Below, piece after piece: positions 1 through 11,205 of a stretch of 64,000 nt of DNA. The notes beneath the pieces were generated by a model. The model searched no databases, was not told the DNA's origin, and saw nothing but the letters and a program-made list of their open reading frames with translations. How positions within the stretch are numbered: the first letter of the stretch is position 1; each line of letters begins with the position of its first letter. The stretch is from Actinobacillus lignieresii (lineage in GTDB: Bacteria; Pseudomonadota; Gammaproteobacteria; Enterobacterales; Pasteurellaceae): the NCBI RefSeq assembly GCF_900444945.1, contig NZ_UFRM01000001.1:816501-880500 (forward strand), written 5' to 3'. The translations under genes were made by a program, and so were the position numbers.

Positions 1-701
<701 letters not shown>

Positions 702-2849
702 ATGAATCCAATTGTTAAGCAATTTAGATACGGCCAGCATACCGTAACGTTAGAAACAGGTGCTATCGCACGTCAAGCAACGGCGGCCGTTATGGCAAGC
801 ATGGACGATACCACCGTATTCGTCACCGTTGTGGCTAAAAAAGAAGTTAAAGAAGGTCAAGATTTCTTCCCATTAACGGTAGATTATCAAGAGCGTACTT
901 ACGCAGCCGGTCGTATTCCCGGCGGTTTCTTCAAACGTGAAGGTCGTCCGTCTGAAGGCGAAACTTTAATCGCCCGCTTAATTGACCGCCCTGTGCGTCC
1001 GCTTTTCCCGGAAGGTTTCTTCAACGAAATTCAAGTGATTGCTACGGTTGTTTCGGTGAACCCGCAAATCAGCCCGGATTTAGTGGCGATGATCGGTGCT
1101 TCAGCGGCACTTTCATTATCGGGCGTACCGTTTAACGGTCCTATCGGTGCGGCGCGTGTCGGTTTTATCAATGATCAATTCGTATTAAACCCGACCACTT
1201 CGGAACAAAAAATCAGCCGTTTAGACCTTGTCGTAGCCGGTACGGATAAAGCGGTATTAATGGTGGAATCCGAAGCGGATATTCTTTCCGAAGAACAAAT
1301 GTTAGCGGCGGTCGTATTCGGTCATCAGCAACAACAAGTGGTTATCGAAAATATCAAAGAATTCGTGAAAGAAGCGGGCAAACCACGTTGGGATTGGGTT
1401 GCACCGGAACCGAATACTGCATTAATCAACCAAGTAAAAGCGTTAGCGGAAGCGCGTATCGGCGATGCGTATCGTATTACAGAAAAACAAGCGCGTTACG
1501 AACAAATCGATGCAATTAAAGCGGATGTTATCGCACAATTAAGCGCACAAGACGAAACCGTTTCGGAAGGTGCGATTATTGATATTATTACCGCATTAGA
1601 AAGTTCTATCGTTCGCGGTCGTATTATTGCCGGCGAACCGCGTATTGACGGTCGTACGGTAGATACGGTTCGTGCATTAGATATTTGCACCGGCGTGTTA
1701 CCTCGCACACACGGTTCCGCAATCTTTACTCGCGGTGAAACGCAAGCCTTAGCGGTTGCGACTTTAGGTACCGAACGCGATGCGCAAATCATCGACGAAT
1801 TAACCGGCGAAAAATCCGACCGCTTCTTATTCCACTATAACTTCCCTCCGTACTCTGTCGGTGAAACCGGTCGTATCGGTTCGCCGAAACGTCGTGAAAT
1901 CGGCCACGGTCGTTTAGCGAAACGCGGTGTATTAGCGGTAATGCCGACTGCGGAAGAATTCCCGTATGTAGTGCGCGTAGTATCTGAAATTACCGAATCA
2001 AACGGTTCTTCTTCAATGGCTTCCGTATGCGGCGCATCTTTAGCGTTAATGGACGCAGGCGTACCGATTAAAGCGGCTGTTGCGGGTATCGCAATGGGCT
2101 TAGTGAAAGAAGAAGAAAAATTCGTGGTGCTTTCAGACATCTTAGGTGACGAAGACCACTTAGGCGATATGGACTTTAAAGTAGCCGGTACGCGTGAAGG
2201 TGTAACCGCACTTCAAATGGATATTAAAATCGAAGGTATCACGCCTGAAATTATGCAAATCGCATTAAATCAAGCGAAAGGTGCGCGTATGCACATCTTA
2301 AGCGTGATGGAACAAGCGATTCCTGCACCTCGTGCCGATATTTCCGATTTTGCACCTCGTATTCATACGATGAAGATCGATCCGAAGAAAATCAAAGACG
2401 TGATCGGTAAAGGCGGTGCGGTAATTCGCGCATTAACCGAAGAAACCGGTACTTCGATTGATATTGATGACGACGGTACCGTAAAAATCGCTGCAACCGA
2501 TAATAATGCGGCGAAAGCGGTAATGGCTCGTATCGAAGATATCGTGGCTGAAGTTGAAGTGAACGCGATCTACAAAGGTAAAGTAACTCGCGTTGTGGAC
2601 TTCGGTGCGTTCGTTTCTATCTTAGGTGGTAAAGAAGGTTTAGTACATATTTCGCAAATCACGAATGAGCGTGTCGAACGCGTTGCGGATTACTTATCCG
2701 TAGGTCAAGAAGTGACTGTGAAAGTAGTTGAAATCGATCGTCAAAACCGTATCCGTTTAACTATGAAAGATCTTAATAACGATACCCCTGTTGCCGAAAA
2801 TGTAACTGAAGAAGCGGAAGTTTCGTCAGAACAACAAGCTGAGATTTAA
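702..2849 (+). CDS. pnp: polyribonucleotide nucleotidyltransferase (PNPase)
   Basis: 3'-to-5' phosphorolytic exoribonuclease and degradosome component in the cytoplasm. The 715-residue length matches the E. coli enzyme (711). Two RNase PH-type cores occupy about residues 1-550, with [14 protein letters not shown] at the start of the second. A KH domain follows with the GxxG loop [11 protein letters not shown] near residue 567. An S1 domain starts at about residue 620 ([20 protein letters not shown]). The acidic C-terminal tail is typical. An AGGA ribosome-binding site precedes the ATG. pnp is followed closely by nlpI and deaD, as in related genera. rpsO, the usual upstream neighbour in enterics, is absent. 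Confidence 0.98.
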   Translation: MNPIVKQFRYGQHTVTLETGAIARQATAAVMASMDDTTVFVTVVAKKEVKEGQDFFPLTVDYQERTYAAGRIPGGFFKREGRPSEGETLIARLIDRPVRPLFPEGFFNEIQVIATVVSVNPQISPDLVAMIGASAALSLSGVPFNGPIGAARVGFINDQFVLNPTTSEQKISRLDLVVAGTDKAVLMVESEADILSEEQMLAAVVFGHQQQQVVIENIKEFVKEAGKPRWDWVAPEPNTALINQVKALAEARIGDAYRITEKQARYEQIDAIKADVIAQLSAQDETVSEGAIIDIITALESSIVRGRIIAGEPRIDGRTVDTVRALDICTGVLPRTHGSAIFTRGETQALAVATLGTERDAQIIDELTGEKSDRFLFHYNFPPYSVGETGRIGSPKRREIGHGRLAKRGVLAVMPTAEEFPYVVRVVSEITESNGSSSMASVCGASLALMDAGVPIKAAVAGIAMGLVKEEEKFVVLSDILGDEDHLGDMDFKVAGTREGVTALQMDIKIEGITPEIMQIALNQAKGARMHILSVMEQAIPAPRADISDFAPRIHTMKIDPKKIKDVIGKGGAVIRALTEETGTSIDIDDDGTVKIAATDNNAAKAVMARIEDIVAEVEVNAIYKGKVTRVVDFGAFVSILGGKEGLVHISQITNERVERVADYLSVGQEVTVKVVEIDRQNRIRLTMKDLNNDTPVAENVTEEAEVSSEQQAEI

Positions 2850-2853
2850 AAAT

Positions 2854-2890
2854 AAGATATCTACCTTCAATTCTTGAAGGTAGATATCTT
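2854..2890 (+). other. perfect 17-bp hairpin between pnp and nlpI
   Basis: Arms 2854-2870 and 2874-2890 are exactly complementary around a 3-nt loop (TTC). The sequence after the stem (CTCATAGGCG) has no U-run, so this is not an ordinary intrinsic terminator. It may protect the pnp 3' end, act as an RNase III processing site, or attenuate nlpI. Confidence 0.7.
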
Positions 2891-2909
2891 CTCATAGGCG
2901 ATTTACCTA

Positions 2910-3851
2910 ATGTGTTTACTGATTTTTAAAGTGTTTCACCTTCGCTTCTTGATGCTTAATCTTTTGGCGTTGCTCTTTCTGACCGGTTGTATAAGCCGTC
3001 ATTCGTCGGAAATGGTATCGTCCAACCGCTTAGCTTTAGCCGAACTAAACCCTCAATTGCGCTTTGAACAAGAAGTAATGGTCGTTCGTTTAACTCAAGT
3101 ACTACAAGAAGCCAAATTAAATCCGGACGAACGTGCCGCACTACATTTCGAACGCGGCGTACTCTACGACAGTCTAGGATTATGGTCGCTTGCACGTTAT
3201 GATTTTACACAGGCTATCGGCTTGAATCAGAAAATGGTTGCGGCTTACAATTATATGGGCTTATACCTATTACTTGAAGATGATTATGACAGTGCGATTG
3301 ATGCCTTTAATGCGGTATTGGAATTAGATCCGAACTATAACTACACTTACCTTAATCGCGGATTGGCTTTTTATTATAGCGGCCGTTATTCCGAAGCTCA
3401 GCGTGATTTGTTACGTTTTTATGATGCGGAAAAACAAGATCCGTACCGAGCGTTATGGCTATATTTCAACGAATTGGAGTTAAAACCTACAGAAGCCAAA
3501 AACAACCTAATTAAGCGTGCCGAAACGCTTTCTCCCGAGTTCTGGGGCACAAATGTTGTACATTATTTCTTAGGGGACTTAACTCTGAGCGAACTTCGTG
3601 CTAGAATGGATGCAGAAGCCCAACCGAATACGGCTTCTTATGCAGAAATTCTGACCGAAACATATTTTTATTTAGCAAAACAAAAACTCAAATTAAATAA
3701 AACGGATGAAGCGATTACGCTTTTCCGTCTCTCTCTTGCAAATCAAGTGTTTAACTTTGTTGAGTATCGTTTTGCCCTATTTGAACTCTCGCAGCTACGT
3801 GGTGGTAGCAATGTTGCGGTTCAAGATGATCCCGTTGTTGGGAAAAATTAG
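2910..3851 (+). CDS. nlpI: lipoprotein NlpI, TPR protein
   Basis: Outer-membrane-anchored TPR lipoprotein that in E. coli is an adaptor for the Prc protease and for peptidoglycan hydrolase complexes. The N-terminus is a lipoprotein signal ending in LFLTGC, with Cys27 as the lipidated residue. TPR repeats follow, including YNYMGLYLLLEDDYDSAIDA and YTYLNRGLAFYYSGRYSEAQ. The region LHFERGVLYDSLGLWSLARY matches E. coli NlpI closely. Length is 313 against 294 residues. The ATG at 2910 keeps a basic n-region; a later ATG at 2952 would leave a very short uncharged signal. The pnp-nlpI-deaD order is the conserved one. Confidence 0.95.
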   Translation: MCLLIFKVFHLRFLMLNLLALLFLTGCISRHSSEMVSSNRLALAELNPQLRFEQEVMVVRLTQVLQEAKLNPDERAALHFERGVLYDSLGLWSLARYDFTQAIGLNQKMVAAYNYMGLYLLLEDDYDSAIDAFNAVLELDPNYNYTYLNRGLAFYYSGRYSEAQRDLLRFYDAEKQDPYRALWLYFNELELKPTEAKNNLIKRAETLSPEFWGTNVVHYFLGDLTLSELRARMDAEAQPNTASYAEILTETYFYLAKQKLKLNKTDEAITLFRLSLANQVFNFVEYRFALFELSQLRGGSNVAVQDDPVVGKN

Positions 3852-3857
3852 GACGAA

Positions 3858-3904
3858 TGAAGCGGTCTGGTTTTACAAATTTCTTGTAAAAACGGGCCGC
3901 TTAT
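3858..3904 (+). terminator. uptake-signal inverted pair after nlpI
   Basis: AAGCGGTCTGGTTTTACA and TGTAAAAACGGGCCGCTT are complementary arms with G-U pairs, built from two facing uptake-signal-like sequences seven bases after the nlpI stop. It probably acts as a terminator or 3' stabilising stem. There is no long U-run. Confidence 0.5.
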
Positions 3905-4072
3905 ACTCTTGGGACAATTTGTTAAAAGCATTTGATATTGCTTCTTTATTTCATTTTTTCTTTCCTAACTACTCAACAATTTCTATCAATTGATGATGGA
4001 TATTGAAGAATAAATATCTTTACGGCTATTTATTCGGCATTATCTATCGTCCGTTATTATTTATGGTTTTTT

Positions 4073-5932
4073 ATGACAACTGATTCTTTAACTTTCGCAG
4101 ACCTTGGTCTTCCTCAATCTATTCTTGATGCTGTAAACGACATGGGGTTTGTGACGCCTTCTCCTATTCAACAAGAAACGATTCCGCATTTATTAGCCGG
4201 CCGTGACGTACTCGGTATGGCACAAACCGGTAGCGGTAAAACAGCGGCATTCTCTTTACCTTTATTAGCGCAAATCGATCCGACTAAACGTCATCCGCAA
4301 ATGTTAGTCATGGCACCGACTCGTGAACTTGCGATTCAAGTCGCGGATGCTTGCGAACAATTTACTAAAAATATGAAAGGCGTTAATGTGGTTACCGTTT
4401 ACGGCGGTCAGCGTTACGACATTCAATTACGTGCTTTAAAACAAGGCTCACAAGTGGTGGTCGGTACGCCGGGTCGTATTCTTGACCATATTCGCCGAGG
4501 TACGTTAGACCTCTCTGCTTTGCAATCCATCGTATTGGATGAAGCGGACGAAATGCTTCGTATGGGCTTTATTGACGACGTTGAAACCGTGATGGCGGAA
4601 TTACCGGAAAATCACCAAACCGCATTATTTTCCGCAACCATGCCGGAGCCGATTCGTCGTATTACTCGTCGCTTTATGCAAGATCCGCAAGAAGTCAAAA
4701 TTCAAGCGACGCAACGTTCCGCACCGGATATTACCCAAAGTTATTGGTTAGTAAACGGCTTCCGTAAAAACGATGCGTTATTGCGCTTCTTAGAAGTCGA
4801 AGAATTTGATGCGGCAATCATCTTTACCCGTACCAAAACCGGCACGATTGATATTACCGAATTATGCGAACGCAACGGCTATCGCACGGCGGCGTTAAAC
4901 GGCGATATGACCCAACAAGCGCGCGAGCAGACTTTAGATAAATTAAAATCAGGCCGTTTAGATATTTTAGTAGCGACCGACGTTGCCGCTCGCGGTATCG
5001 ATATCGAACGCATCAGCCTTGTAGTAAACTTTGATATCCCGTTAGATGCGGAATCTTATGTTCACCGTATCGGTCGTACCGGCCGTGCAGGACGTTCAGG
5101 ACGTGCCTTATTATTCGTCGAACCGCGTGAACGCCGTTTACTGCGTAACATCGAACACTTAATGAAAAAACCGATCGATGAAGTGGCGATTCCTAATCAC
5201 GAAATTCTAATGGCAAAACGTCGCGAGAAATTCAAAGCGCGTGTTTCTAAACAATTAGAGCATCACGATTTAGAAAAATACCGCGAGTTGCTTGAAGATT
5301 TATTCACTGCCGACCAAGATCACGAAGAATTGGCGGCGGCAATGATGATGATGCTTCAAGAGAAACAAAAACTCATTCTTCCGCCGGATCCGGAAATTCG
5401 TGCGGCACGCGGCGAACGCGGTCGCAGAGATCGTGATGATCGTCGCGGAGGACGCGATGAACGCCGTGGCGGTCGTGAACACCGTGAGAATAACGGTGTA
5501 GCAATGGATTTATATCGTATCGAATTAGGTCGTGAAGACGGTGTGGAAGTACGTCATATCGTTGGCGCTATCGCTAACGAAGGCGATATTAGCAGCCGCT
5601 ATATCGGTCACATCAAATTACACGATACTTATTCTACGATTGAATTACCGCAGGGTATGCCGAATCATATCGTGCAACACTTTGCACAAAAAGCGCGCGT
5701 ATTAAACAAACAAATGCAAATGTCTTTATTAGGCCCTGCCGGTGGTGTAAACAGCCAACCGTTTGAAGAACGTCGCGGCGGCGGTCGTCGTAACGATAGA
5801 AACGACCGCAATGATCGTCGTAGTGATCGCGGCGGACGTTCTGACCGTCGTGAAGGCGGCTTTAACGACCGTAAAAAAGGCGGTTTTAAAGAAAAACGTT
5901 TTAATGACAAAGGTCGTGGTCGTCGCGACTAA
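4073..5932 (+). CDS. deaD: DEAD-box ATP-dependent RNA helicase DeaD/CsdA
   Basis: Cold-shock and ribosome-assembly RNA helicase, 619 residues. It shows the Q motif, Walker A AQTGSGKT (about residue 50), DEAD in LDEADEML (about 155), SAT in FSATMP, and [15 protein letters not shown] in the second RecA lobe. An Arg/Asp/Gly-rich linker follows at about 445-470. A DbpA-type RNA-binding fold occupies about 480-555. The tail is a low-complexity RGG/RND-rich stretch to the C-terminus. This domain order separates DeaD from RhlB, RhlE and SrmB. The ribosome-binding site at the ATG is weak. Confidence 0.97.
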   Translation: MTTDSLTFADLGLPQSILDAVNDMGFVTPSPIQQETIPHLLAGRDVLGMAQTGSGKTAAFSLPLLAQIDPTKRHPQMLVMAPTRELAIQVADACEQFTKNMKGVNVVTVYGGQRYDIQLRALKQGSQVVVGTPGRILDHIRRGTLDLSALQSIVLDEADEMLRMGFIDDVETVMAELPENHQTALFSATMPEPIRRITRRFMQDPQEVKIQATQRSAPDITQSYWLVNGFRKNDALLRFLEVEEFDAAIIFTRTKTGTIDITELCERNGYRTAALNGDMTQQAREQTLDKLKSGRLDILVATDVAARGIDIERISLVVNFDIPLDAESYVHRIGRTGRAGRSGRALLFVEPRERRLLRNIEHLMKKPIDEVAIPNHEILMAKRREKFKARVSKQLEHHDLEKYRELLEDLFTADQDHEELAAAMMMMLQEKQKLILPPDPEIRAARGERGRRDRDDRRGGRDERRGGREHRENNGVAMDLYRIELGREDGVEVRHIVGAIANEGDISSRYIGHIKLHDTYSTIELPQGMPNHIVQHFAQKARVLNKQMQMSLLGPAGGVNSQPFEERRGGGRRNDRNDRNDRRSDRGGRSDRREGGFNDRKKGGFKEKRFNDKGRGRRD

Positions 5933-5946
5933 TTGATCCCGTTAAT

Positions 5947-5975
5947 AAATGCCCCGATTTTGGGGCATTTTGCTA
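5947..5975 (+). terminator. deaD terminator
   Basis: Nine-bp stem AAATGCCCC (5947-5955) / GGGGCATTT (5962-5970) with loop GATTTT and a short T-rich tail. It starts 14 bases after the deaD stop. An in-frame ATG at 5949 lies inside the stem and is not a plausible tadA start. Confidence 0.85.
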
Positions 5976-6014
5976 TTAGAACAAGCGGTTAGCTTTTTTC
6001 TCTTTTTTGCAATT

Positions 6015-6539
6015 ATGTTTATCAAACCTCAAATCACGCAATGTTCTCTTACCATTTCGGAACAAGATATCCATTTTATGCGGTATGCGTTGGAATTAGC
6101 GGATCGTGCCGAAGCGATAGGTGAAATTCCAGTTGGTGCGGTATTGGTTGATCAAGAAGGCAACATTATCGGCGAAGGCTGGAATCAAGTGATTCAATTG
6201 TCCGATCCTAGTGCGCATGCGGAAATGCTTGCGATACGTCAAGCGGGCAAAGTACAACGCAATTATCGCTTATTAGACTGTACGCTTTATGTCACTTTAG
6301 AACCTTGTACAATGTGTGCCGGTGCGATTTTACATAGCCGCTTACGCCGTTTAGTGTTTGGCGCAAGCGATTATAAAACCGGAGCTATCGGCTCTAGATT
6401 TCATCTGTTTGAAGATTATAAAATGAATCACTTTCTTGAAATTCGAGGCGGTGTGTTAGCAGAAGAATGTAGCCAAAAAATCAGTCGATTTTTTCAACGC
6501 CGTCGTCAAGAACAAAAACGGCAGAAGCAAGCGGTCTAA
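6015..6539 (+). CDS. tadA: tRNA-specific adenosine-34 deaminase
   Basis: Makes inosine at the wobble position of tRNA-Arg(ACG). The zinc site of the cytidine-deaminase fold is complete: SAHAEMLA supplies His and the catalytic Glu at about residues 65-67, and PCTMCAGA the two Cys. LYVTLEPC is the typical strand before it. The frame is open upstream to 5949, but that stretch is the deaD terminator and an uptake signal, so I take the ATG at 6015. This gives 174 residues against 167 in E. coli. The stop codon directly follows another uptake-signal-like sequence. Confidence 0.95.
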   Translation: MFIKPQITQCSLTISEQDIHFMRYALELADRAEAIGEIPVGAVLVDQEGNIIGEGWNQVIQLSDPSAHAEMLAIRQAGKVQRNYRLLDCTLYVTLEPCTMCAGAILHSRLRRLVFGASDYKTGAIGSRFHLFEDYKMNHFLEIRGGVLAEECSQKISRFFQRRRQEQKRQKQAV

Positions 6540-6569
6540 TTTCATTGATTTTTTACAAAATCCAATTCG

Positions 6570-6600
6570 ATCTAAGGACACCTAAATGATGTCCTTAGAT
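6570..6600. terminator. hairpin between convergent tadA and pdxT
   Basis: Eleven-bp perfect stem ATCTAAGGACA / TGTCCTTAGAT with a 9-nt loop between the two converging genes. Tails are only weakly T-rich on either strand. A bidirectional terminator is likely. Confidence 0.6.
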
Positions 6601-6612
6601 TTACGCTAAAAA

Positions 6613-7188
6613 CTACTCTTTTAGTTGTTGTAGAAACAATTCCATAACACGCGTATCCGATGTTAATTCCGGATGAAATACACAAGCCAGTAAATTGCCT
6701 TGCTTGGCAAATACAACATTGCCCTGCCATTCCGCCAGCACTTCTACCTCACTGCCTATACGACTGATATAAGGTGCGCGAATAAAAACCGCCGGAAAAG
6801 GTTCAGCAAATCCTTTGATCATCAAGTCCGTTTGGAAACTATCAACCTGCCGACCGAAAGCGTTACGCTGAACTTGAATATTCATTTTGGCTAAATGAGG
6901 AGGCTCGCCGCCTTCAAGTTTATTCGCTAACAGAATCAATCCGGCACAAGTACCTAATATCGGCTTATCAAATGATTTGAGCGCCTGAAATAAATCGCTC
7001 GAATGCATCAAGCGCCTCATTGCGGTACTTTCACCGCCGGGTAACACCAAAGCATCAATTTGCTGCAATTCGGATAACGACTTTACTGCTATGGCTTTTG
7101 CGCCCAAAGTTTCTATTTGAGCGATATGTTCCGAAACCGCCCCCTGTAATGCCAATACGCCTACGGTATATTTTGTATAATCGTTCAT
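6613..7188 (-). CDS. pdxT: pyridoxal 5'-phosphate synthase glutaminase subunit
   Basis: Glutamine amidotransferase that hydrolyses glutamine and channels ammonia to PdxS for de novo PLP synthesis. It has the class I triad: nucleophile Cys81 in GTCAGLIL, and His172/Glu174 in HPELT. LPGGEST and the N-terminal VGVLALQGAVSEH are PdxT hallmarks. Start: the pdxS stop and this ATG overlap as TAATG at 7190-7186, which argues for 7188 rather than an upstream TTG at 7194. The overlap implies translational coupling, fitting the 12+12 subunit PdxS/PdxT complex. Confidence 0.96.
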   Translation of the reverse strand: MNDYTKYTVGVLALQGAVSEHIAQIETLGAKAIAVKSLSELQQIDALVLPGGESTAMRRLMHSSDLFQALKSFDKPILGTCAGLILLANKLEGGEPPHLAKMNIQVQRNAFGRQVDSFQTDLMIKGFAEPFPAVFIRAPYISRIGSEVEVLAEWQGNVVFAKQGNLLACVFHPELTSDTRVMELFLQQLKE

Positions 7189-8075
7189 TACCAACCACGC
7201 TCTTGCATACGATCTTGTACCGCTAATTTGCTGATTTCCAACCCTCTCATCGGTTCGCCTAAATCCGCCGAAAGACGAGCGATTAAGTCATAATCTTGGT
7301 AATGTGTAGTGGCTTCTACAATCGCTTTTGCAAATTTCTCCGGATTTTCGGATTTAAAAATCCCCGATCCGACAAATACGCCGTCTGCGCCTAATTCCAT
7401 CATTAATGCGGCATCCGCCGGTGTGGCAATTCCGCCCGCCGCAAAATTTACTACCGGTAATTTGCCTAACGTTTTAATTTGCAACAATAGTTCAAACGGT
7501 GCGCCTAAGTGTTTTGCTTCGGTCATCAGTTCGTCATGACTCATATTAATCACTTTACGTAATTGCGCATTGACCTTGCGTAAATGGCGAACCGCTTCCA
7601 CTACATTGCCCGTTCCCGGTTCGCCTTTAGTACGCAACATCGAAGCGCCTTCACCGATACGACGCAGTGCTTCGCCTAAATCTCGGCAGCCGCATACAAA
7701 AGGCACAGTATAATCGCTTTTTAACAAATGAAACTCTTCATCTGCCGGCGTTAATACCTCACTTTCATCAATATAATCTACGCCCATTGCTTCCAGCACT
7801 CTCGCCTCAACGATATGTCCGATACGAGCCTTTGCCATTACCGGAATGGACACCGCTCCCATCACTTCACGCACAATAGCTGTATTCGCCATTCTTGCTA
7901 CTCCGCCTGCGGCACGAATATCGGAAGGCACACGTTCTAATGCCATCACGGCAACTGCGCCGGCAGCCTCTGCAATGCGAGCTTGTTCCGCATTCACCAC
8001 ATCCATAATGACTCCGCCTTTTTGCATTTGAGCCATTCCACGTTTAACCGGATCAGAACCTAAAATTTTAGTCAT
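7188..8075 (-). CDS. pdxS: pyridoxal 5'-phosphate synthase lyase subunit
   Basis: Condenses ribose 5-phosphate, glyceraldehyde 3-phosphate and ammonia into PLP (DXP-independent pathway). It is a TIM-barrel protein of 295 residues, the usual length. The Schiff-base lysines are visible: Lys82 in VMAKARIGH and Lys150 in [10 protein letters not shown]. The C-terminal [14 protein letters not shown] is conserved. It is the first gene of the pdxST operon and diverges from pdxR across 99 bases, so it is probably controlled by PdxR. Confidence 0.98.
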   Translation of the reverse strand: MTKILGSDPVKRGMAQMQKGGVIMDVVNAEQARIAEAAGAVAVMALERVPSDIRAAGGVARMANTAIVREVMGAVSIPVMAKARIGHIVEARVLEAMGVDYIDESEVLTPADEEFHLLKSDYTVPFVCGCRDLGEALRRIGEGASMLRTKGEPGTGNVVEAVRHLRKVNAQLRKVINMSHDELMTEAKHLGAPFELLLQIKTLGKLPVVNFAAGGIATPADAALMMELGADGVFVGSGIFKSENPEKFAKAIVEATTHYQDYDLIARLSADLGEPMRGLEISKLAVQDRMQERGW

Positions 8076-8084
8076 ATGAATTTC

Positions 8085-8155
8085 CTTTTTATTGATGTGA
8101 AAAACGATGGCTATTTTTATTTTAAACAGATATGATTAAAAGCATCAATTTAATA
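8085..8155. promoter_or_regulatory. pdxS-pdxR divergent control region
   Basis: The 99-base gap between the pdxS ATG and the pdxR GTG is AT-rich. It holds a separated inverted repeat, ATTGATG (8091-8097) and CATCAAT (8143-8149). PdxR proteins bind repeated half-sites between these genes in other bacteria; whether this pair is the site is inference. Confidence 0.35.
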
Positions 8156-8174
8156 AATATTAATGAGGTCAGAA

Positions 8175-9563
8175 GTGAAAAAATTAAGCTATCTACTCAA
8201 TAAGCAACAAACTACGCCGCTTTATTTACAACTTTATCAGCAAATCAAGCGGTCTATTTATAGTCAAGAATTGCAACTCGGCGATAAATTGCCGTCTAAA
8301 CGTCATCTCTGCGAGCATTTACAAATCAGTCAAAATACGGTGGAAAGTGCTTATGCACAATTATTGGCGGAAGGTTATATTGAATCTAAACCTCGCAGCG
8401 GTTTTTTTGTCTGTTTTCAGGCGGAGTTGGCTTATCCGAGTGCTAATGTCGTAAAAAATTTTGTCAATTCGACCGCTTCTCCCGACTATGAGATCGATTT
8501 CAACCCGAATAAAATCGACAACCAATCTTTTCCGTTTAACCGCTGGAAAAAGTGTGCCAATTGGGCAAATAAAGATTTTTTAAATATGGGCGATAAGCAA
8601 GGCGATCTCAATTTACGTCAGCAAATTTCTCAATATCTATTAGCTTCACGCGGGGTAAATTGCGAGCCGGAACAAATCGTGATTGGGGCGGGCGTAGAAA
8701 GCTGCTTACAGCAATTGATCTTATTATTTCAGCAACTCAACCCTACGATGAATTGGGCGATGGAATCTTACGGTTATCCGACAGTAGAAAAATTGCTGAA
8801 TCTCTATCAAAAGCCGATTTTCAAAATGCCGTTCAGCTCGGAAAACTATCAGCTGGATATTCCTTTCTTAGAACAAAATCGAATTAACGTCGCTTATTTG
8901 ACCCCCTCACACTTATATCCGTTCGGTCACATTTTAACCATTGGACAACGCCAACAATTACTCGAATGGGCGGTCGCACAAGACGGACGTTATATTATTG
9001 AGGATGACTATGACAGTGAGTTCCGCTACACCGGTAAACCGATTCCCTCGTTACAAAGTTTAGACCGACAAGATACAGTGATCTATTTGGGATCGTTTTC
9101 TAAATTACTTATGCCCTCACTACGGATTACGTTTTTAGTGCTACCTCGCAATTTATTAAGCGAATATCAGCAATATTGTGAATTTTTTAATGCCTCGGTT
9201 TCTCGCTTGGAACAGCAACGTTTAGCCAAATTTATTCAATCAGGAGAATTTGAAAAACATATTAATCGAATGAGGAAAATATACCGCCGTAAAATGGAAT
9301 TATTGTGTGAGCTACTCTCACCTTATACCAAACAAATTAACTATTACGGCGAACATTCCGGCTTCTATTTGTTGATCGAATTATTAAACGAAACAAGAAC
9401 ATTAGATCAATTAGTCGAACTGGCAAATACAGAGAAAATTAAGGTCTATCCGATTCATCATCAACAACGTAGATTATTTAGTTTAGGCTTCGGCCATTTG
9501 TCGGAGGAACAACTACGAAAGGGATTAGATAAGTTATTACATTGTTGGAATATTGCTTGCTAA
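8175..9563 (+). CDS. pdxR: MocR-family PLP-dependent regulator of pdxST
   Basis: Fusion of an N-terminal GntR-type winged helix (about 1-75; QLGDKLPSKRHLCEHLQISQ) to a fold-type I aminotransferase domain (about 110-460). The PLP lysine is in GSFSKLLMPSLR, and IEDDYDSEFRY is the MocR/PdxR signature. Family members bind PLP and control pdxST. I favour the GTG at 8175 because GAGG lies six bases upstream and MKKLSYLLNKQQ is a typical start; an in-frame ATG at 8163 is possible. Divergence from pdxS strongly supports the PdxR role. Confidence 0.9.
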   Translation: MKKLSYLLNKQQTTPLYLQLYQQIKRSIYSQELQLGDKLPSKRHLCEHLQISQNTVESAYAQLLAEGYIESKPRSGFFVCFQAELAYPSANVVKNFVNSTASPDYEIDFNPNKIDNQSFPFNRWKKCANWANKDFLNMGDKQGDLNLRQQISQYLLASRGVNCEPEQIVIGAGVESCLQQLILLFQQLNPTMNWAMESYGYPTVEKLLNLYQKPIFKMPFSSENYQLDIPFLEQNRINVAYLTPSHLYPFGHILTIGQRQQLLEWAVAQDGRYIIEDDYDSEFRYTGKPIPSLQSLDRQDTVIYLGSFSKLLMPSLRITFLVLPRNLLSEYQQYCEFFNASVSRLEQQRLAKFIQSGEFEKHINRMRKIYRRKMELLCELLSPYTKQINYYGEHSGFYLLIELLNETRTLDQLVELANTEKIKVYPIHHQQRRLFSLGFGHLSEEQLRKGLDKLLHCWNIAC

Positions 9564-9585
9564 CAAGCGGTCGAATTCGGCAATT

Positions 9586-9621
9586 TTTTGCAAAAATAAA
9601 GGCACGTAACTACGTGCCTTT
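9586..9621. terminator. bidirectional terminator between pdxR and frr
   Basis: Eleven-bp inverted repeat AAAGGCACGTA / TACGTGCCTTT at 9598-9621. On the minus strand it is followed by a T-rich tail, so it fits frr best; on the plus strand it can end pdxR. An uptake signal ACAAGCGGTC lies just upstream at 9564. Confidence 0.8.
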
Positions 9622-9639
9622 CTCTTCATTACGTAAAGA

Positions 9640-10197
9640 TTAGAAATCTAGTAATTCTTTTTCTTTTGCCGCTAATACTTCATCAACTTTTTTCACATAA
9701 CCGTCAGTGATTTTTTGGATTTCGTCTTGTGCTTTACGCTCTTCGTCTTCGCTGATTTCTTTGTCTTTTAATAACGCTTTGATTTGATCGTTTGCATCAC
9801 GACGTACGTTACGGATTGCAATTTTACCTTGTTCGCCTTCACCTTTTACGATTTTGATTAAATCACGACGACGTTCTTCCGTTAATGGCGGAAGCGGAAC
9901 ACGGATGGTTGCACCTGCTGATGAAGGGTTTAAACCTAAATCGGAAGTTAAAATCGCTTTTTCTACCGCGCTAATTAAAGAACGGTCGAATACGTTTACC
10001 GCTAAAGTACGCGCATCCTCCGCCACCACGTTCGCTAATTGACGAAGCGGTGTCGCAGAACCGTAGTATTCCACTTGGATACCGTCTAAAAGACTTGGTT
10101 GCGCACGACCGGTACGAATTTTAGAAATATGGCTTTTTAACGCTTCTAAGCTCTTTTCCATACGATCTTGCGTATCTTTTTTAATTTCATTGATCAT
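9640..10197 (-). CDS. frr: ribosome recycling factor
   Basis: With EF-G, splits the post-termination ribosome. Length 185 residues, as in E. coli. Motifs include [20 protein letters not shown] at the N-terminus and [20 protein letters not shown] in the middle; the long helices form the three-helix bundle of domain I. It lies downstream of pyrH on the same strand with a 183-base gap holding the pyrH terminator, so it may have its own promoter. Confidence 0.98.
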   Translation of the reverse strand: MINEIKKDTQDRMEKSLEALKSHISKIRTGRAQPSLLDGIQVEYYGSATPLRQLANVVAEDARTLAVNVFDRSLISAVEKAILTSDLGLNPSSAGATIRVPLPPLTEERRRDLIKIVKGEGEQGKIAIRNVRRDANDQIKALLKDKEISEDEERKAQDEIQKITDGYVKKVDEVLAAKEKELLDF

Positions 10198-10316
10198 TTG
10201 TTATTCCTTTCAATATTTGAGTCAATAATCCTGTCAATTCTACCTAAATCCCTTTCGTTTTCATAGCCCTAACATCAAATTTCTCGCTTACCGAACAGTG
10301 ACGAGCAAACAAAAAC

Positions 10317-10359
10317 GGTCTGCTTTCTTTATTTGCAAATAAGTTAAAGAAAACAGACC
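10317..10359 (-). terminator. pyrH terminator made of facing uptake-type signals
   Basis: Arms 10317-10331 (GGTCTGCTTTCTTTA) and 10345-10359 (TAAAGAAAACAGACC) pair with one mismatch. The stem sits just downstream of the pyrH stop and ends in the uptake signal ACCGCTTGT. Confidence 0.65.
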
Positions 10360-10380
10360 GCTTGTATCGCATACGGGGTA

Positions 10381-11094
10381 TTAAGAAATAATCGTACCTT
10401 CGGTCGTACCGGTAATCACTTGTTTTAACGCGCCCGGTTTTACCATATTGAATACGCGAATCGGCATACCGTGGTCGCGCGCTAACGTAAACGCCGCTAA
10501 GTCCATAACTTGTAATTCTTGATCGATAACTTCCGCATAAGTTAATTGATTATATAATTTCGCATCGGCAAATTTAGCCGGATCTTTATCATATACGCCG
10601 TCCACTTTAGTCGCTTTTAAGACGATGTCCGCTTCGATTTCGATACCGCGTAAACAAGCTGCGGAATCCGTAGTAAAGAACGGGCTACCGGTACCGGCGG
10701 AGAAAATTACCACACGTTTTTCACGTAACATTTTGATTGCTTCGGACCAGTTGTAAGTATCGCAAATACCGTTTAATTGGAATGCGGACATTAATTTTGC
10801 ATTTACATCCGCACGGTGTAACGCATCACGCATTGCCAAACCGTTCATTACGGTTGCAAGCATACCCATATGGTCGCCCACAACACGGTTCATACCGGCT
10901 TTCGCTAATTTCGCACCACGGAATAAGTTACCGCCGCCGAGTACTACACCGACTTCCACACCCATTTCAATCAATTCTTTAATTTCTAATGCCATACGAT
11001 CCAAAATAGACGGATCAATACCGAAGCCTTCATCGCCTTGTAATGCTTCGCCGCTTAATTTTAATAAAATACGTTTATAGATTGGGTTGCTCAT
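10381..11094 (-). CDS. pyrH: uridylate (UMP) kinase
   Basis: Phosphorylates UMP to UDP with ATP; amino-acid-kinase fold, hexameric, GTP-activated and UTP-inhibited in bacteria. It is 237 residues. Motifs include [45 protein letters not shown] and [14 protein letters not shown], the standard PyrH set. It belongs to the conserved rpsB-tsf-pyrH-frr order but is separated here from tsf by a plus-strand gene. Confidence 0.98.
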   Translation of the reverse strand: MSNPIYKRILLKLSGEALQGDEGFGIDPSILDRMALEIKELIEMGVEVGVVLGGGNLFRGAKLAKAGMNRVVGDHMGMLATVMNGLAMRDALHRADVNAKLMSAFQLNGICDTYNWSEAIKMLREKRVVIFSAGTGSPFFTTDSAACLRGIEIEADIVLKATKVDGVYDKDPAKFADAKLYNQLTYAEVIDQELQVMDLAAFTLARDHGMPIRVFNMVKPGALKQVITGTTEGTIIS

Positions 11095-11205
11095 TTTAAT
11101 TGCCTCTTAATGCTGTATGGACTAAAAACAAAATTACGCTATTATAGACCATCCGATTTAAACAGGAAATAAATAAGAAATCATATTTATAATTTGGAAT
11201 AAAAA

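Noticed and set aside
1496-2140. Antisense frames inside pnp
   Set aside because: Frame shadows of a strongly biased coding gene, with no start signals.
3706-3993. Open frame of 95 codons overlapping the nlpI end
   Set aside because: Different frame inside nlpI, continuing through the hairpin; no ribosome-binding site or family likeness.
5949-6014. N-terminal extension of TadA
   Set aside because: Overlaps the deaD terminator stem and an uptake signal; the extension has no family similarity.
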